Source: Gammaproteobacteria bacterium
GTDB taxonomy: Bacteria > Pseudomonadota > Gammaproteobacteria > Thiohalorhabdales > Thiohalorhabdaceae
Reading direction: 5' to 3'
DNA: 13,690 nucleotides
Assembly (NCBI GenBank): GCA_018609925.1
Contig: JAHEOG010000035.1
Span: 1 to 13,690 of the forward strand
The notes under the pieces are model-generated. The model was not told the DNA's origin and ran no database searches. It saw only the letters and a list, made by a program, of their open reading frames with translations. Positions 5,804 through 12,753 of the stretch are shown here, piece by piece. The stretch's first letter is position 1. Each line of letters opens with the position of its first letter. Both the position numbers and the translations under genes were made by a program.

Positions 5804-8055
5804 CGCGGGGGCGCCTTCCCCCGGTCGCCGGCCAGGAGCTCCGCGAAGTCCTCGGCGGGCATGGCGGCGCCGAAGAGATAGCCCTGGGCCCGGGTGCAGC
5901 CCATGGCCCGCAGGGCCTGGGCCTGCTCCTCGGTCTCGACGGCTTCGGCGATGGTGTCCAAACGCATGGCGTGGGCCATGTCCAGGATGAGTCGGGCGAG
6001 GGAGATCCCGCTCTTGGGGTGCGGGAGGGGATCCACGAACTGCTTGGCCACCTTCACGCGGCTGATGGGCAGGCGCTCCAGATAGGCCAGGGAGGAATAC
6101 CCGGTGCCGAAATCGTCCACGGAGATGTGGATCCCTGCCTCCCGTAGCCGTCGCAGGTTGTGAATGGCGAGGCTGTCCTCGGGCCGGGCCAGGACCCGCT
6201 CGGTGACCTCCAGCTCCAGGCTGCGCCCGGGGAGACCGAAGGCCTCCAATCGGCTCAGCACCTCCTCGGGCCAATCCGGGTCGAAGACCTCCGGCGAGGT
6301 GACGTTGATGGCCACTTCGGAGAGATTCGCAAACTCCTGGGCCCGCCAGCGGGCGAGGTGCTTCAGGGCCCGTTCCCGCACCCACCGGCCCAGCTCGATG
6401 ACCAGCCCCGAATGCTCGACCACCGGGATGAACCGTTCCGGGGAGACCTGACCGAGCTCGGGGTCGTGCCACCGGAGCAGGAACTCCCCGCCTGTGATGC
6501 GTCCGGTTGTTAGATCCACCTGGGGCTGGATGTAAAGCTGGAGGCCCCGCTCGTGGCGCAGGGCCTCCCGGATCCGGTGCTCGATCCGGACCTTTTCCTT
6601 CTCAGCCTCTTGCAGATGGGCGTCGTATACCATGACCCGGGTGCCGCCAGCGCGCTCATACGCCACCAGGGCGGTGTCGGCGTCGTGGAGAAGGTCCGAT
6701 GCCGTCGCCTCTTGATCCTCGCCCCGGTGGGGGCGTACCCCGAGCTGGTAGTCGGTCTGGAAGAAGGCGTGGGCTGTTCGGATCTCCTTGGGCAGATCCT
6801 GGCGCAGGGCCCCCGCCAGGCCCCGATCGACCGGGGTGTACGGAACCACCACCCCGAAGAGGGCACCGTCGAGCCGGGCGACCGTGGTCTCTTCCCCGAA
6901 ACGGCGGCGGGCGGCCGGGCCCAGGGCTCTCGCCAGCTCCATTAGGACGGCGTCAGCGGCCTCGAAGCCCTGCTGGGCGGTCATGAGCTCGAAGCGATCG
7001 ACGCTGATCAGGATGACCCCCGGGGTGGCCTCCTGCAGGGCCTGGGTCAGGACCTCCCGCATCCCTTCCCGGTTGGGCAGTCCCGTGACGGTATCCTCGT
7101 AGGCCATGCGCCGGAGCCGGTTCTCGGCGGTCCGCTGCTCGGTGATGTCGTGGAGGTAGACCTGGAACTTCCGGAGATCGGTCAGCCAGTGCCATTCCAC
7201 CAGCAGGATCCGGTCCCCTCGCCGGATCTCCAATGCCCCGATGCCCTGCCGGATCAGGGTATCCACGGTCTCCGAATCCAGGAGCTCGCCGCCCTCGGCT
7301 CCGGGGCCTAACGCGGTGCCGGCAAGCTCGTACGCCGCCGGGTTGGCGTAGGTTACGCGGCCTGACGCGTCCAGGGTGAGCACCGGGTTGGGATTGCGCC
7401 GGGGGAACTCGGCGAGGGCTTGGTTGGTCCGGCTTATGGCCGCCAAGCGCCAGAAGACGCGAGCCACCACCAGGGCAATCAAGAAGATGATCCCGGTATA
7501 GACACTAACCAGGGTGAACATGAAGTCCGTGTCGCGTCGGGTGGCGTTGTTGGCGGCCTCGGCCCGGTCCTCCAGGTTTCGTCCCAAAGTCTCCAGGTAG
7601 GGTTCGATGCGCTTGCGCCGCTCGGTCATGGTCGCCAGCTGGTCCTGGGCCCGGTCCCAGTCGGGTTGTGGCTGGTTCAGGTTCTCCAGCAAGCCTCGGG
7701 CGCGCTCCCGGATCCTGGCCCAGTGCTCGGCGAGACGCTGCTCGTCCTCTTCGGAGAGCCCCCAGTCGCGGAGGGCTCCCCAGCGGTCCTCGATGCGGTT
7801 GCGCACCTCCCTGAGCTCCGGGGCAACGGTCTGCGGCTGGATCGTGCCGTAAGCCTCGTAGGCCAGGCGCTCGTGCTCCAGGAGGTTGGTGCGGAAGGCA
7901 TCGAGCGCCCGCAGGTCCACCATGGCTTCGTTGACCAGGAGATCGCTGCTTTCCGCCACCCGCTCGGCCGCCCCATAGACAAGGACCGAGGCGGCGATCC
8001 CGGCGCCCAGGATCCCGGGGATCAAAATGGCCACCAGCAAACGGTAGCGGGTCAT
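5800..8055 (-). CDS. Membrane-bound PAS-GGDEF-EAL protein, GGDEF degenerate
   Basis: The product is 751 aa. Two membrane helices (~5-28 and ~177-201) flank a ~150-residue helical, probably periplasmic sensor rich in Glu/Arg. A PAS-like region follows (~212-308, NPVLTLDASGRVTYANPAA), then GGDEF (~310-478, beginning YEDTVTGLPNR) and EAL (~485-740). The GGDEF signature reads DGALF (396-400), so diguanylate cyclase activity is very unlikely. The EAL domain keeps E524 (EFLLRW), N584, E616/E619 (ELEVTE), D647-D648 (DDFGTGYSSL), K668, E704/E707 and Q724 (QGYLFG), but the usual KID aspartate is Ala (K668-V-A670). It is therefore either a c-di-GMP phosphodiesterase or a non-catalytic c-di-GMP sensor. 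A GGAG lies ten bases before ATG 8055. It lies 76 bases downstream of the NDUFA9-like gene on the same strand. Confidence 0.9.
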   Translation of the reverse strand: MTRYRLLVAILIPGILGAGIAASVLVYGAAERVAESSDLLVNEAMVDLRALDAFRTNLLEHERLAYEAYGTIQPQTVAPELREVRNRIEDRWGALRDWGLSEEDEQRLAEHWARIRERARGLLENLNQPQPDWDRAQDQLATMTERRKRIEPYLETLGRNLEDRAEAANNATRRDTDFMFTLVSVYTGIIFLIALVVARVFWRLAAISRTNQALAEFPRRNPNPVLTLDASGRVTYANPAAYELAGTALGPGAEGGELLDSETVDTLIRQGIGALEIRRGDRILLVEWHWLTDLRKFQVYLHDITEQRTAENRLRRMAYEDTVTGLPNREGMREVLTQALQEATPGVILISVDRFELMTAQQGFEAADAVLMELARALGPAARRRFGEETTVARLDGALFGVVVPYTPVDRGLAGALRQDLPKEIRTAHAFFQTDYQLGVRPHRGEDQEATASDLLHDADTALVAYERAGGTRVMVYDAHLQEAEKEKVRIEHRIREALRHERGLQLYIQPQVDLTTGRITGGEFLLRWHDPELGQVSPERFIPVVEHSGLVIELGRWVRERALKHLARWRAQEFANLSEVAINVTSPEVFDPDWPEEVLSRLEAFGLPGRSLELEVTERVLARPEDSLAIHNLRRLREAGIHISVDDFGTGYSSLAYLERLPISRVKVAKQFVDPLPHPKSGISLARLILDMAHAMRLDTIAEAVETEEQAQALRAMGCTRAQGYLFGAAMPAEDFAELLAGDRGKAPPR

Positions 8056-8131
8056 GGCGTCGGCGCTCCGGGGGGCGTTTGGGAACGGACGAATACTCTA
8101 TCCTACCCGTGCGGGGCGGCGAGCCAATCGG

Positions 8132-9046
8132 TCAACCGGGCCGGGATGGCTCAGCCTCGGAGGAGGGCAGGCACTCCGGAAGGCGCTGGCGGAGGCCGGA
8201 CGGGCAAACGCCGAGCTCGGCGAAGCCCCGGGCATCCCTGGCGACCACGTTGTCCCGTTCCAGCAAAGCGATCTGATCCCGCGTCAAGGGTGGATGGGGC
8301 AGGAATGAGGCCAGCCCGGCGAGGGCCTTCCAGATGGCAAAGGGCACCGGCAGCATGGGGCGCCACCGAGCCCGCTGGGCCAGGACCAGCCGGAGGATCC
8401 CCCGATAGGTGAGGGCCTGCGTACCCCCCAGCTCGTAGGTTCGGCCGGGGGCTTGGGCCCGGTACAGGGCCTGAACGGCCGCTTCCGCCACGTCCTCCAC
8501 ATGGACCGGCTGCAGCCGGGTTCGGCCCCTTCCGAAGAGGGGGATCATGGGCAGCCGACTTACCCGGTCCAGTGTCCGGAGGAAGGCAGCGCCTGGGCCG
8601 AACAGGACGCTGGGCCGCAGGATCGTGGCCTCGGGGAAGGCCTCCCGTACGGCCCGCTCGCCCCGGCCGCGGGCGGCCACGTACGGGGCGCAGGAGGCTG
8701 GATCGGCGCCCAGCCCCGAGATGTGGATCAGTCGGGGCGTATCGTGCTCACGAGCCAATCGGGCCAGCCGGGCGGCCCCGGCGACGTGCACCTCCCGGAA
8801 GGTGGCGCCCTGTCCCTCCACGTATAGGCCTACCGCGTTGACGACGCCGTGGGCGCCTTCCAGGGCTCGGAGGACCGCCGCCTCCTCCCGGATATCCGCG
8901 GAAATGGACTCCACTCGGCCATACCCGGGGATGCTGGGATGGGAGTCCGGCCGCCGGGCCGCCACCCGGACCGGTTCCCCCTGGGCCGCCAAGCGGCGCA
9001 CCAGGGTCCGGCCCAGGAATCCGGTTCCGCCGAAAACGGTGATCAT
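8132..9046 (-). CDS. NAD(P)-binding Rossmann protein, complex I NDUFA9-like
   Basis: The product is 304 aa, an atypical short-chain dehydrogenase-like protein. GGTGFLG at residues 6-12 is the NAD(P) glycine motif; a positively charged stretch after strand 2 (RVAARRPD) favours NADP(H). The segments VVNAVGLYVEG, LIHISGLGAD and ILRPSVLFGPG, plus PVHVEDVAEA, match the NDUFA9/complex I 39-kDa-like group of bacterial proteins (often annotated NAD-dependent epimerase). I chose ATG 9046 because the Rossmann strand begins right there; the in-frame TTG four codons upstream has no better ribosome site, and the Shine-Dalgarno sequence is weak in either case. The start is 40 bases downstream of the LysM gene stop, so co-transcription is likely. 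Substrate unknown; a role as complex I subunit or assembly factor is inference from the family. Confidence 0.85.
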   Translation of the reverse strand: MITVFGGTGFLGRTLVRRLAAQGEPVRVAARRPDSHPSIPGYGRVESISADIREEAAVLRALEGAHGVVNAVGLYVEGQGATFREVHVAGAARLARLAREHDTPRLIHISGLGADPASCAPYVAARGRGERAVREAFPEATILRPSVLFGPGAAFLRTLDRVSRLPMIPLFGRGRTRLQPVHVEDVAEAAVQALYRAQAPGRTYELGGTQALTYRGILRLVLAQRARWRPMLPVPFAIWKALAGLASFLPHPPLTRDQIALLERDNVVARDARGFAELGVCPSGLRQRLPECLPSSEAEPSRPG

Positions 9047-9086
9047 GGCCCACCCCAAGCTTCCGGAAGAGAAGGCTTGGCTGGCT

Positions 9087-10289
9087 TCAAGAGCTGGTAG
9101 CGGCCTGGTTTTCCCCCTTCCGGGCGAAGTGCTTGTAGATATCGACCAGCTCGGAGCGGGTAAAGGGGACGATGAGGAGCTGCTGCCCCGGATAGATCAG
9201 GTCGCGGTTCTCGCTCATGCGATCGGTCAAGAAGTTGTAGACGTAGGCGGTTCGGGTCTTGCGGTAGAGGGTTTTGCCCAGGAAAGAGCTGCTGCCGTCG
9301 GGAAGGCGCTCATCGGCTTGGGGCGGCAGGTCGAGACGAACCGGGTCTCCGCCCTCGATACCTCGAGCCTGGGAAAGGGCAACGCCCTCGCGGAACTTCT
9401 CCTCCAAGGCGTCCTGGATGATGCCCCAGAGGCCCTGATCATCCCCCGGGCGGACCCGACGAACATAGAAGACATCGGCTGCCTGCGCTGCCTCGGGGCC
9501 CACGATCTCGGCTACGGAAATCGTTCGCGAGTCCCGTTCCTCCAGGACAGTGATTGAGGTGTCCTTTTCGGCCCGTTCCAGCTCGGTCAGCTTGTCCGGG
9601 GTGGTTCGCGAGACCACCTCTCGCTCGCGGATCCAGATGAGCGCCTCGTCCGGATCGAATCGCCCCGTGCGCTCGAGCTCGGCCAGTGTGGTTTCGACGG
9701 TTTGTCCTTTCCGATCGCGCAAGGTCAAAGAGGTCGCGGGGCCCACATCCGGATGCTGTCGCAGCTCGGCCAGGGTGGTGGGAACCTCCCGCTTGCGAGC
9801 GTACGCGACCCGGATCCGTTCCCCGGGAGGGAGCTCCCACTGGGTCAACAGCTCCTCTGGGGTTGTACGGAACCGTCGGAAATCGGGTAGCTTGAACTGC
9901 TGCTCGGGCGGGGCGAAGGTATCGCTCTTGCGGAGAGGTATGGGCTCGGAGCGCTCGGCGAGGATTTCCTCGTCGATGTAGCGGCCGGCCTCTTTCTCCA
10001 GTGAGGCCTTGGCCACGGTATCCGCCTGCTGGTTCGGGCCCACCGGTTCGGCGGGTTCTCGGGGGTAATCGCCGAGCCCTTTCCCGATTCCTTTGTTCCG
10101 GGCGCTCTTTCGGGGGGAGTCTTCGTCGTCTGGCTGGGAAGGCTGGGGCGGGGTCCCGTCTTCCTCCGCCCGAGACGGGGGGTCGGGCTCTTCGTCCTGG
10201 ATGGGGCTATACCATAAGAAGAGCCCCAGTCCCAGTAGGGCAGCCAGGATAAGCGAGGCAAGGGCCGAGACTCGGGCTTTCCTGCTCAT
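9087..10289 (-). CDS. Membrane-anchored LysM protein with four 29-residue repeats
   Basis: The product is 400 aa. One N-terminal membrane anchor (residues 7-27) is followed by a Pro/Asp/Glu-rich linker (30-90), so the bulk should be periplasmic. Residues 142-262 hold tandem repeats starting TTPEEL (142), TTLAEL (171), TTLAEL (200) and TTPDKL (229), exactly 29 residues apart, with a degenerate fifth start TISVAEI (256). Each unit has a short helix-like TTxxEL start and a strand-like I/L-x-V/L/W near positions 18-20 plus Arg/Lys at 24. The C-terminus looks like a LysM: RRVRPGDDQGLWGI (277-290) and NRDLIYPGQQLLIV (361-374), but the halves are ~70 residues apart, more than in a standard ~45-residue LysM. 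ATG 10289 has GGAGG six bases upstream. Peptidoglycan binding is inferred. The repeat family is not one I recognise. Confidence 0.82.
   Translation of the reverse strand: MSRKARVSALASLILAALLGLGLFLWYSPIQDEEPDPPSRAEEDGTPPQPSQPDDEDSPRKSARNKGIGKGLGDYPREPAEPVGPNQQADTVAKASLEKEAGRYIDEEILAERSEPIPLRKSDTFAPPEQQFKLPDFRRFRTTPEELLTQWELPPGERIRVAYARKREVPTTLAELRQHPDVGPATSLTLRDRKGQTVETTLAELERTGRFDPDEALIWIREREVVSRTTPDKLTELERAEKDTSITVLEERDSRTISVAEIVGPEAAQAADVFYVRRVRPGDDQGLWGIIQDALEEKFREGVALSQARGIEGGDPVRLDLPPQADERLPDGSSSFLGKTLYRKTRTAYVYNFLTDRMSENRDLIYPGQQLLIVPFTRSELVDIYKHFARKGENQAATSS
9435..9866 (-). repeat. Coding tandem repeat region, 29-residue (87-base) period
   Basis: This encodes residues 142-285 of the LysM protein, including four units with starts 29 residues apart (142, 171, 200, 229) and a shortened tail. 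The third and fourth units align well from DEALIWIRER to DTSITVLEER, with a two-residue deletion in the last. The period is visible at protein level; the DNA copies are diverged, so the duplication is old. Confidence 0.7.
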
Positions 10290-10295
10290 GGAGAG

Positions 10296-10300
10296 CCTCC
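10296..10300 (-). promoter_or_regulatory. Ribosome binding site of the LysM gene
   Basis: On the minus strand GGAGG lies six bases before ATG 10289, a good match that fixes this start. Confidence 0.65.
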
Positions 10301-10378
10301 GTGGCCTCCGGTCTTCGGGCCTTTGCCGAGAGACCGGACCGGACTGGGTGCCTCCATCCGTAGGGTATTCCGAAGTGG

Positions 10379-10402
10379 TTTTTCGGATCTCGCTCCGAAA
10401 AA
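10379..10402. promoter_or_regulatory. AT-tipped inverted repeat upstream of the LysM gene
   Basis: TTTTTCGGA (10379-10387) and TCCGAAAAA (10394-10402) form a perfect 9-bp inverted repeat with a 6-base spacer, 90 bases upstream of the LysM start. The T tract is on the 5' side and the A tract on the 3' side on both strands, the reverse of an intrinsic terminator, so an operator is the better guess. A further CCGAA arm at 10370-10374 can pair with the first arm. The rest of 10290-10514 holds no gene that I can support. Confidence 0.4.
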
Positions 10403-10413
10403 ATGCGCGCCAA

Positions 10414-10438
10414 CGCCCAGCCGGGTTCCGCTTGGGCG
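10414..10438 (-). terminator. Weak terminator candidate downstream of tspO
   Basis: CGCCCA (10414-10419) and TGGGCG (10433-10438) pair around a 13-base loop. On the minus strand a T6 run follows, but only after an 11-base gap. It lies ~75 bases past the tspO stop. The spacing is poor, so this is a low-confidence call. Confidence 0.2.
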
Positions 10439-10514
10439 CCCCGAAAGCCCCCTCAGGCGCTGCCTTTTGTCGCGTCCGTATCCTTCGAAAGGGATGTCCC
10501 CAACTGCCCCTTTT

Positions 10515-11060
10515 CTAAACCAGGCCGAGCCCAGTGGCAAGGGAAGGGCCTCGTCCCGGGAACCCGGACAGGCGATTCAGAAAGAGGATCCCGGCATTCA
10601 GGTAGGCGGCATAGCTGACCCACAACAGGTAGGGTACAAGGGCCAAAGCGGCCAGGGGCGCGATCCGCCAGAAGGTGGTGATGGTGACGCCGATGGCGGC
10701 CAGAAGGAGGGGGAGCTCCAGCAGGGCCAAGGTGGGGGAGCGCAGGCCGAAGAAGAGCGCGGTCCAACCAAGATTGAGCCCGAGCTGACAGGCGAAGCGG
10801 GTCATGGCCGGTCCGCAGGAGCCGGGACTACAGCTGCGCCAGGCATGCCACCCGGCCAGAGCCATGAGGACAAAGAGGGGGCCCCAGACCAAGGGGAAGA
10901 CCCAGTCCGGCGGGGTCCCTGTGGGCTTGATTAGACCGGGGTACCAGTCCTCAATCGAAAGGGAAGTGATCACCCCGTTCAGGGCAAAGACGCCGGCGCA
11001 GATCCCCAGGAAGAAGGCCAGCCCGGCACACGCGCGAAAGCAACCCAGGATAGAGGCCAT
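10515..11060 (-). CDS. tspO: TspO/MBR family membrane protein
   Basis: The product is 181 aa with five predicted membrane helices, the family's usual fold. Diagnostic motifs appear in order: W39-Y...K45-P46 and PPDWVFPLVW (50-59) in the first loop and second helix, GWHAW (70-74), QLGLNLGWTALFF (92-104), F130-W131 after helix four, and PYLLWVSYAAYLN (143-155) in helix five. Family members bind tetrapyrroles such as protoporphyrin IX and affect stress responses; the ligand here is inferred. I chose ATG 11060 because the frame upstream to 11288 is proline/arginine-rich and unlike the family; the AAGGGG before the start is a weak ribosome site. The C-terminal ~20 residues are an extension beyond the usual end. 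It is divergent from the tusA-like gene across 268 bases. Confidence 0.88.
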   Translation of the reverse strand: MASILGCFRACAGLAFFLGICAGVFALNGVITSLSIEDWYPGLIKPTGTPPDWVFPLVWGPLFVLMALAGWHAWRSCSPGSCGPAMTRFACQLGLNLGWTALFFGLRSPTLALLELPLLLAAIGVTITTFWRIAPLAALALVPYLLWVSYAAYLNAGILFLNRLSGFPGRGPSLATGLGLV

Positions 11061-11126
11061 TGGGCCCCTTGGAGAGGGAGAGGGCGGCACGCCGATCGGC
11101 TCCTTAGAAGGCGGGGGTCTGAGCTC

Positions 11127-11152
11127 GGGGATCCGGGCCCCGGGGGATCCCC
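11127..11152. promoter_or_regulatory. Perfect inverted repeat between tspO and tusA
   Basis: GGGGATCC (11127-11134) and GGATCCCC (11145-11152) are a perfect 8-bp inverted repeat separated by 10 bases, themselves self-complementary in part (GGGCCC, CCCGGG). It sits 67 bases upstream of the tspO start. The interval 11061-11328 shows one AT-rich patch (GTATATCC, 11169-11176) but no promoter I can defend. Confidence 0.4.
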
Positions 11153-11314
11153 ACAGAGTGGTTGAATCGTATATCCTGTTGGGACCCGGATGGCGCGGCC
11201 TAGCCTCCCGGGCCCAGATTTCAGCCCAACGCCTCGGTCCCGTTCCTCCGGGGGCCGGATCGCCACGGCGCCAGCGCGCCACGGTCACCCCCGGGGGGGT
11301 CGGCGGGCTCTACC

Positions 11315-11320
11315 AGAGGA
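11315..11320 (+). promoter_or_regulatory. Ribosome binding site supporting a TTG start for tusA
   Basis: AGAGGA ends eight bases before TTG 11329. No ATG or GTG lies at a sensible position for a TusA-sized protein, so this site decides the start. Confidence 0.55.
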
Positions 11321-11328
11321 TCACCGAC

Positions 11329-11565
11329 TTGGAGCTGGCCAAGGACATCGATGCCCGTGGCCTGAACTGCCCGCTTCCGGTCCTTCACGTCAAGAAGGCC
11401 CTCAATGAGATGGCGCCGGGCGAGGTCCTGCGCATCGTGGCCACCGATCCGATGGCTCCGGTGGATATCCGGGGCTATACCGATACCTCGGAGCACGAGC
11501 TCCTCCAGTTCCAGGACCAGGGGGAGGAGCTGATCTTTTGGATCCGCAAAGGGGATACGGGCTAG
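11329..11565 (+). CDS. tusA: TusA-family sulfur carrier protein
   Basis: The product is 78 aa from a TTG start, the usual size for the family. The signature DARGLNCPLPVLHVKKAL (8-25) has the persulfide-carrying Cys at 14 in CPLP. It is followed by a typical GEVLRIVATDP strand-turn and a C-terminal ELLQFQDQGEELIFWIRK strand. TusA proteins relay sulfane sulfur in the cytoplasm, for tRNA thiolation or, in sulfur oxidisers, between rhodanese, DsrE and Dsr/Hdr-type systems. None of those partners is next to it here, so which pathway it serves is open. The frame is open far upstream (to 10804) but that part is antisense to tspO and is not credible. It converges on the PrcB-like gene; a hairpin holds both stops. 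Confidence 0.88.
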   Translation: MELAKDIDARGLNCPLPVLHVKKALNEMAPGEVLRIVATDPMAPVDIRGYTDTSEHELLQFQDQGEELIFWIRKGDTG

Positions 11566-11583
11566 GGCCTCCCCTGGCCCTAG
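11562..11583. terminator. Palindrome containing both convergent stop codons
   Basis: CTAGGGCC (11562-11569) and GGCCCTAG (11576-11583) form a perfect 8-bp stem around TCCCCT. The left arm contains the tusA TAG (11563-11565), and the right arm contains, on the minus strand, the TAG of the PrcB-like gene (11580-11582). No T tract follows in either direction. It may act as a compact bidirectional terminator or 3'-end stabiliser. Confidence 0.5.
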
Positions 11584-12155
11584 TACCCTTCCCCTGGCTC
11601 GTCCCCAATCCTCCAGACTTTGTCCTCGTATTCGACCCGTGTCGCCGCTGGGTCTTCCTCGGCACCGCGCACGTCCAAAACCCCGCAGGGATAGGTGAGG
11701 ACCTGGGCGGTCGCCGCGTCCGCTGGCGGCTCGGTGGCCGTTACCCGCACCACGAGGGTACCGTCCCCGTCCCTTCGGGGCGGCTCGGCCAAGGCAACGC
11801 TACAGCCCCCGGTGGGGAAGCGTCCCACACCGATGGCCAGGGTACGGCCCTTGGCCTCGGCGGTTGGGAGCCCGGGGGGAAGGGAAAAGCCGGCCGTTTC
11901 GGCCTGATCCAGCTCGACGGCCCTTGCCTCTTTCGGGGAGCACTGGTCCCCGCGGTGGATCCATCGGGGGGACAGCGGCGAGGTCGAGTCTCCTGGGCGG
12001 GAAGCCTCCGGGGCTTGGGTGCAGCCAAAGACCTCTGCCAGGGCGAGCAGCAGGAGGCCAATTGACGGCCACACGGACGGCCAATGGGGTCGCTGCCTGG
12101 ATCCGGTGGAGTCCGGGTCGCACCAAGTCTGGCCATTACGGGCGGCCCGGATCAT
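11580..12155 (-). CDS. Probable exported protein with PrcB-like C-terminal domain
   Basis: The product is 191 aa from ATG 12155. A hydrophobic segment (~31-42) ends at C45 (LLLLALAEVFGC), which resembles a lipobox although Phe at -2 is unusual, so a lipoprotein is probable rather than certain. Residues ~103-163 (LAIGVGRFPTGGCSVALAE, then LVVRVTATEPPADAATAQVLTYP) match the PrcB_C type of domain, a small beta fold named from the PrcB subunit of a Treponema protease complex. Cysteines 72, 118 and 157 would be periplasmic. The start overlaps the 3' end of the upstream gene by 20 bases, suggesting translational coupling. A GTG at 12074 would give a shorter, more ordinary signal but has no ribosome site. 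Function unknown; the domain call is moderately sure. Confidence 0.65.
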   Translation of the reverse strand: MIRAARNGQTWCDPDSTGSRQRPHWPSVWPSIGLLLLALAEVFGCTQAPEASRPGDSTSPLSPRWIHRGDQCSPKEARAVELDQAETAGFSLPPGLPTAEAKGRTLAIGVGRFPTGGCSVALAEPPRRDGDGTLVVRVTATEPPADAATAQVLTYPCGVLDVRGAEEDPAATRVEYEDKVWRIGDEPGEGY

Positions 12156-12753
12156 CACGGGAGGCTAGCTGGGTGTCCAGCGTGGCCGGCGCCAGACAGC
12201 GCCCGTCGTCGTTGCATGCCTGGACCCGCGCCTGAACGATAAGGGGCTCGCCCGTTTCGGAAGGGCTCTCCAGGGCGAGGGGGATGGTAACGGCACCCGC
12301 GTAGACCTTGATGGGCTTCTCGCCGATCAGATTCGCTTCCAGGTCCTTGCCCTGGGGATAGCTGGGGCGGGCGTTCACGGCCTGGGCTCCGGAGCGCACC
12401 GTGATCCGGGTGGGGATCAGGAACTCGCGGCTCGCGGGATGGGCGTTGATGTGCCAGCCATCGGCCACCTCCAGGCGCACCACCGCCGTTTCGCCTTTAC
12501 CGTCCGAAGGGGTGTCGCTCCAGCTGGCTCGGAGCTGGACATGGGCGGCGCTGGACTTGGCCCCGAAACCGGAGGACGGGGCCTGGGCCGGGGGCCCCTC
12601 CGTCCCCAAGTCGGCCTGCAGTTTGTCCAGGCCTCCGCTGCCCGGGGCCTTTGGTTCGTCGGGAGCGAACTGCCATACGGCGATCCCGGCCCCGCCCGTA
12701 GCGAGCACCACGGCCAAGGCGAGCAGGCCCTTCGGTGGGGGGGCGTCGCTCAT
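12136..12753 (-). CDS. Membrane-anchored DsbD N-terminal (alpha)-like domain protein
   Basis: The product is 205 aa. A membrane segment (9-28) is followed by a flexible linker (30-70) and an immunoglobulin-like domain (~71-195). The domain shows the DsbD alpha pattern: GWHINAHPASREFLIPT (99-115), KVYAGAVTIPLAL (149-161) and ACNDDGRCLAP (179-189). C180 and C186 are separated by five residues, as in the active-site pair of E. coli DsbD alpha. The role is to accept electrons from the DsbD membrane/thioredoxin part and reduce periplasmic partners. ATG 12753 overlaps the upstream TGA in an ATGA junction, so the two are coupled. The domain is normally fused at the front of DsbD; here it is a separate gene placed after it. 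Some related sulfur- and cytochrome-maturation loci have similar separate proteins. Confidence 0.82.
   Translation of the reverse strand: MSDAPPPKGLLALAVVLATGGAGIAVWQFAPDEPKAPGSGGLDKLQADLGTEGPPAQAPSSGFGAKSSAAHVQLRASWSDTPSDGKGETAVVRLEVADGWHINAHPASREFLIPTRITVRSGAQAVNARPSYPQGKDLEANLIGEKPIKVYAGAVTIPLALESPSETGEPLIVQARVQACNDDGRCLAPATLDTQLASRDDPGRP

Noticed and set aside
3965..6472. Very long open frame (835 codons) on the minus strand across the amidohydrolase gene
   Set aside because: It is antisense to a gene with clear catalytic motifs, overlaps sqr and the GGDEF/EAL gene, and has a Pro/Gly/Arg/His-biased composition with no domains; long shadow frames are expected at this GC content.
8547..9557. 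Plus-strand 336-codon open frame opposite the NDUFA9-like and LysM genes
   Set aside because: Antisense to two genes with strong family motifs; Arg/Ser/Pro-biased product with no domain.
10379..10402. Intrinsic terminator
   Set aside because: The T tract precedes and the A tract follows the stem on both strands, the reverse of what an intrinsic terminator needs.
11061..11288. N-terminal 76-residue extension of TspO
   Set aside because: Pro/Arg-rich, not hydrophobic and unlike TspO; the first membrane helix begins just after ATG 11060.
10804..11328. N-terminal extension of the TusA-like protein
   Set aside because: The open frame upstream is antisense to tspO, and its sequence is unlike any sulfur carrier; TTG 11329 with AGAGGA gives the family length.
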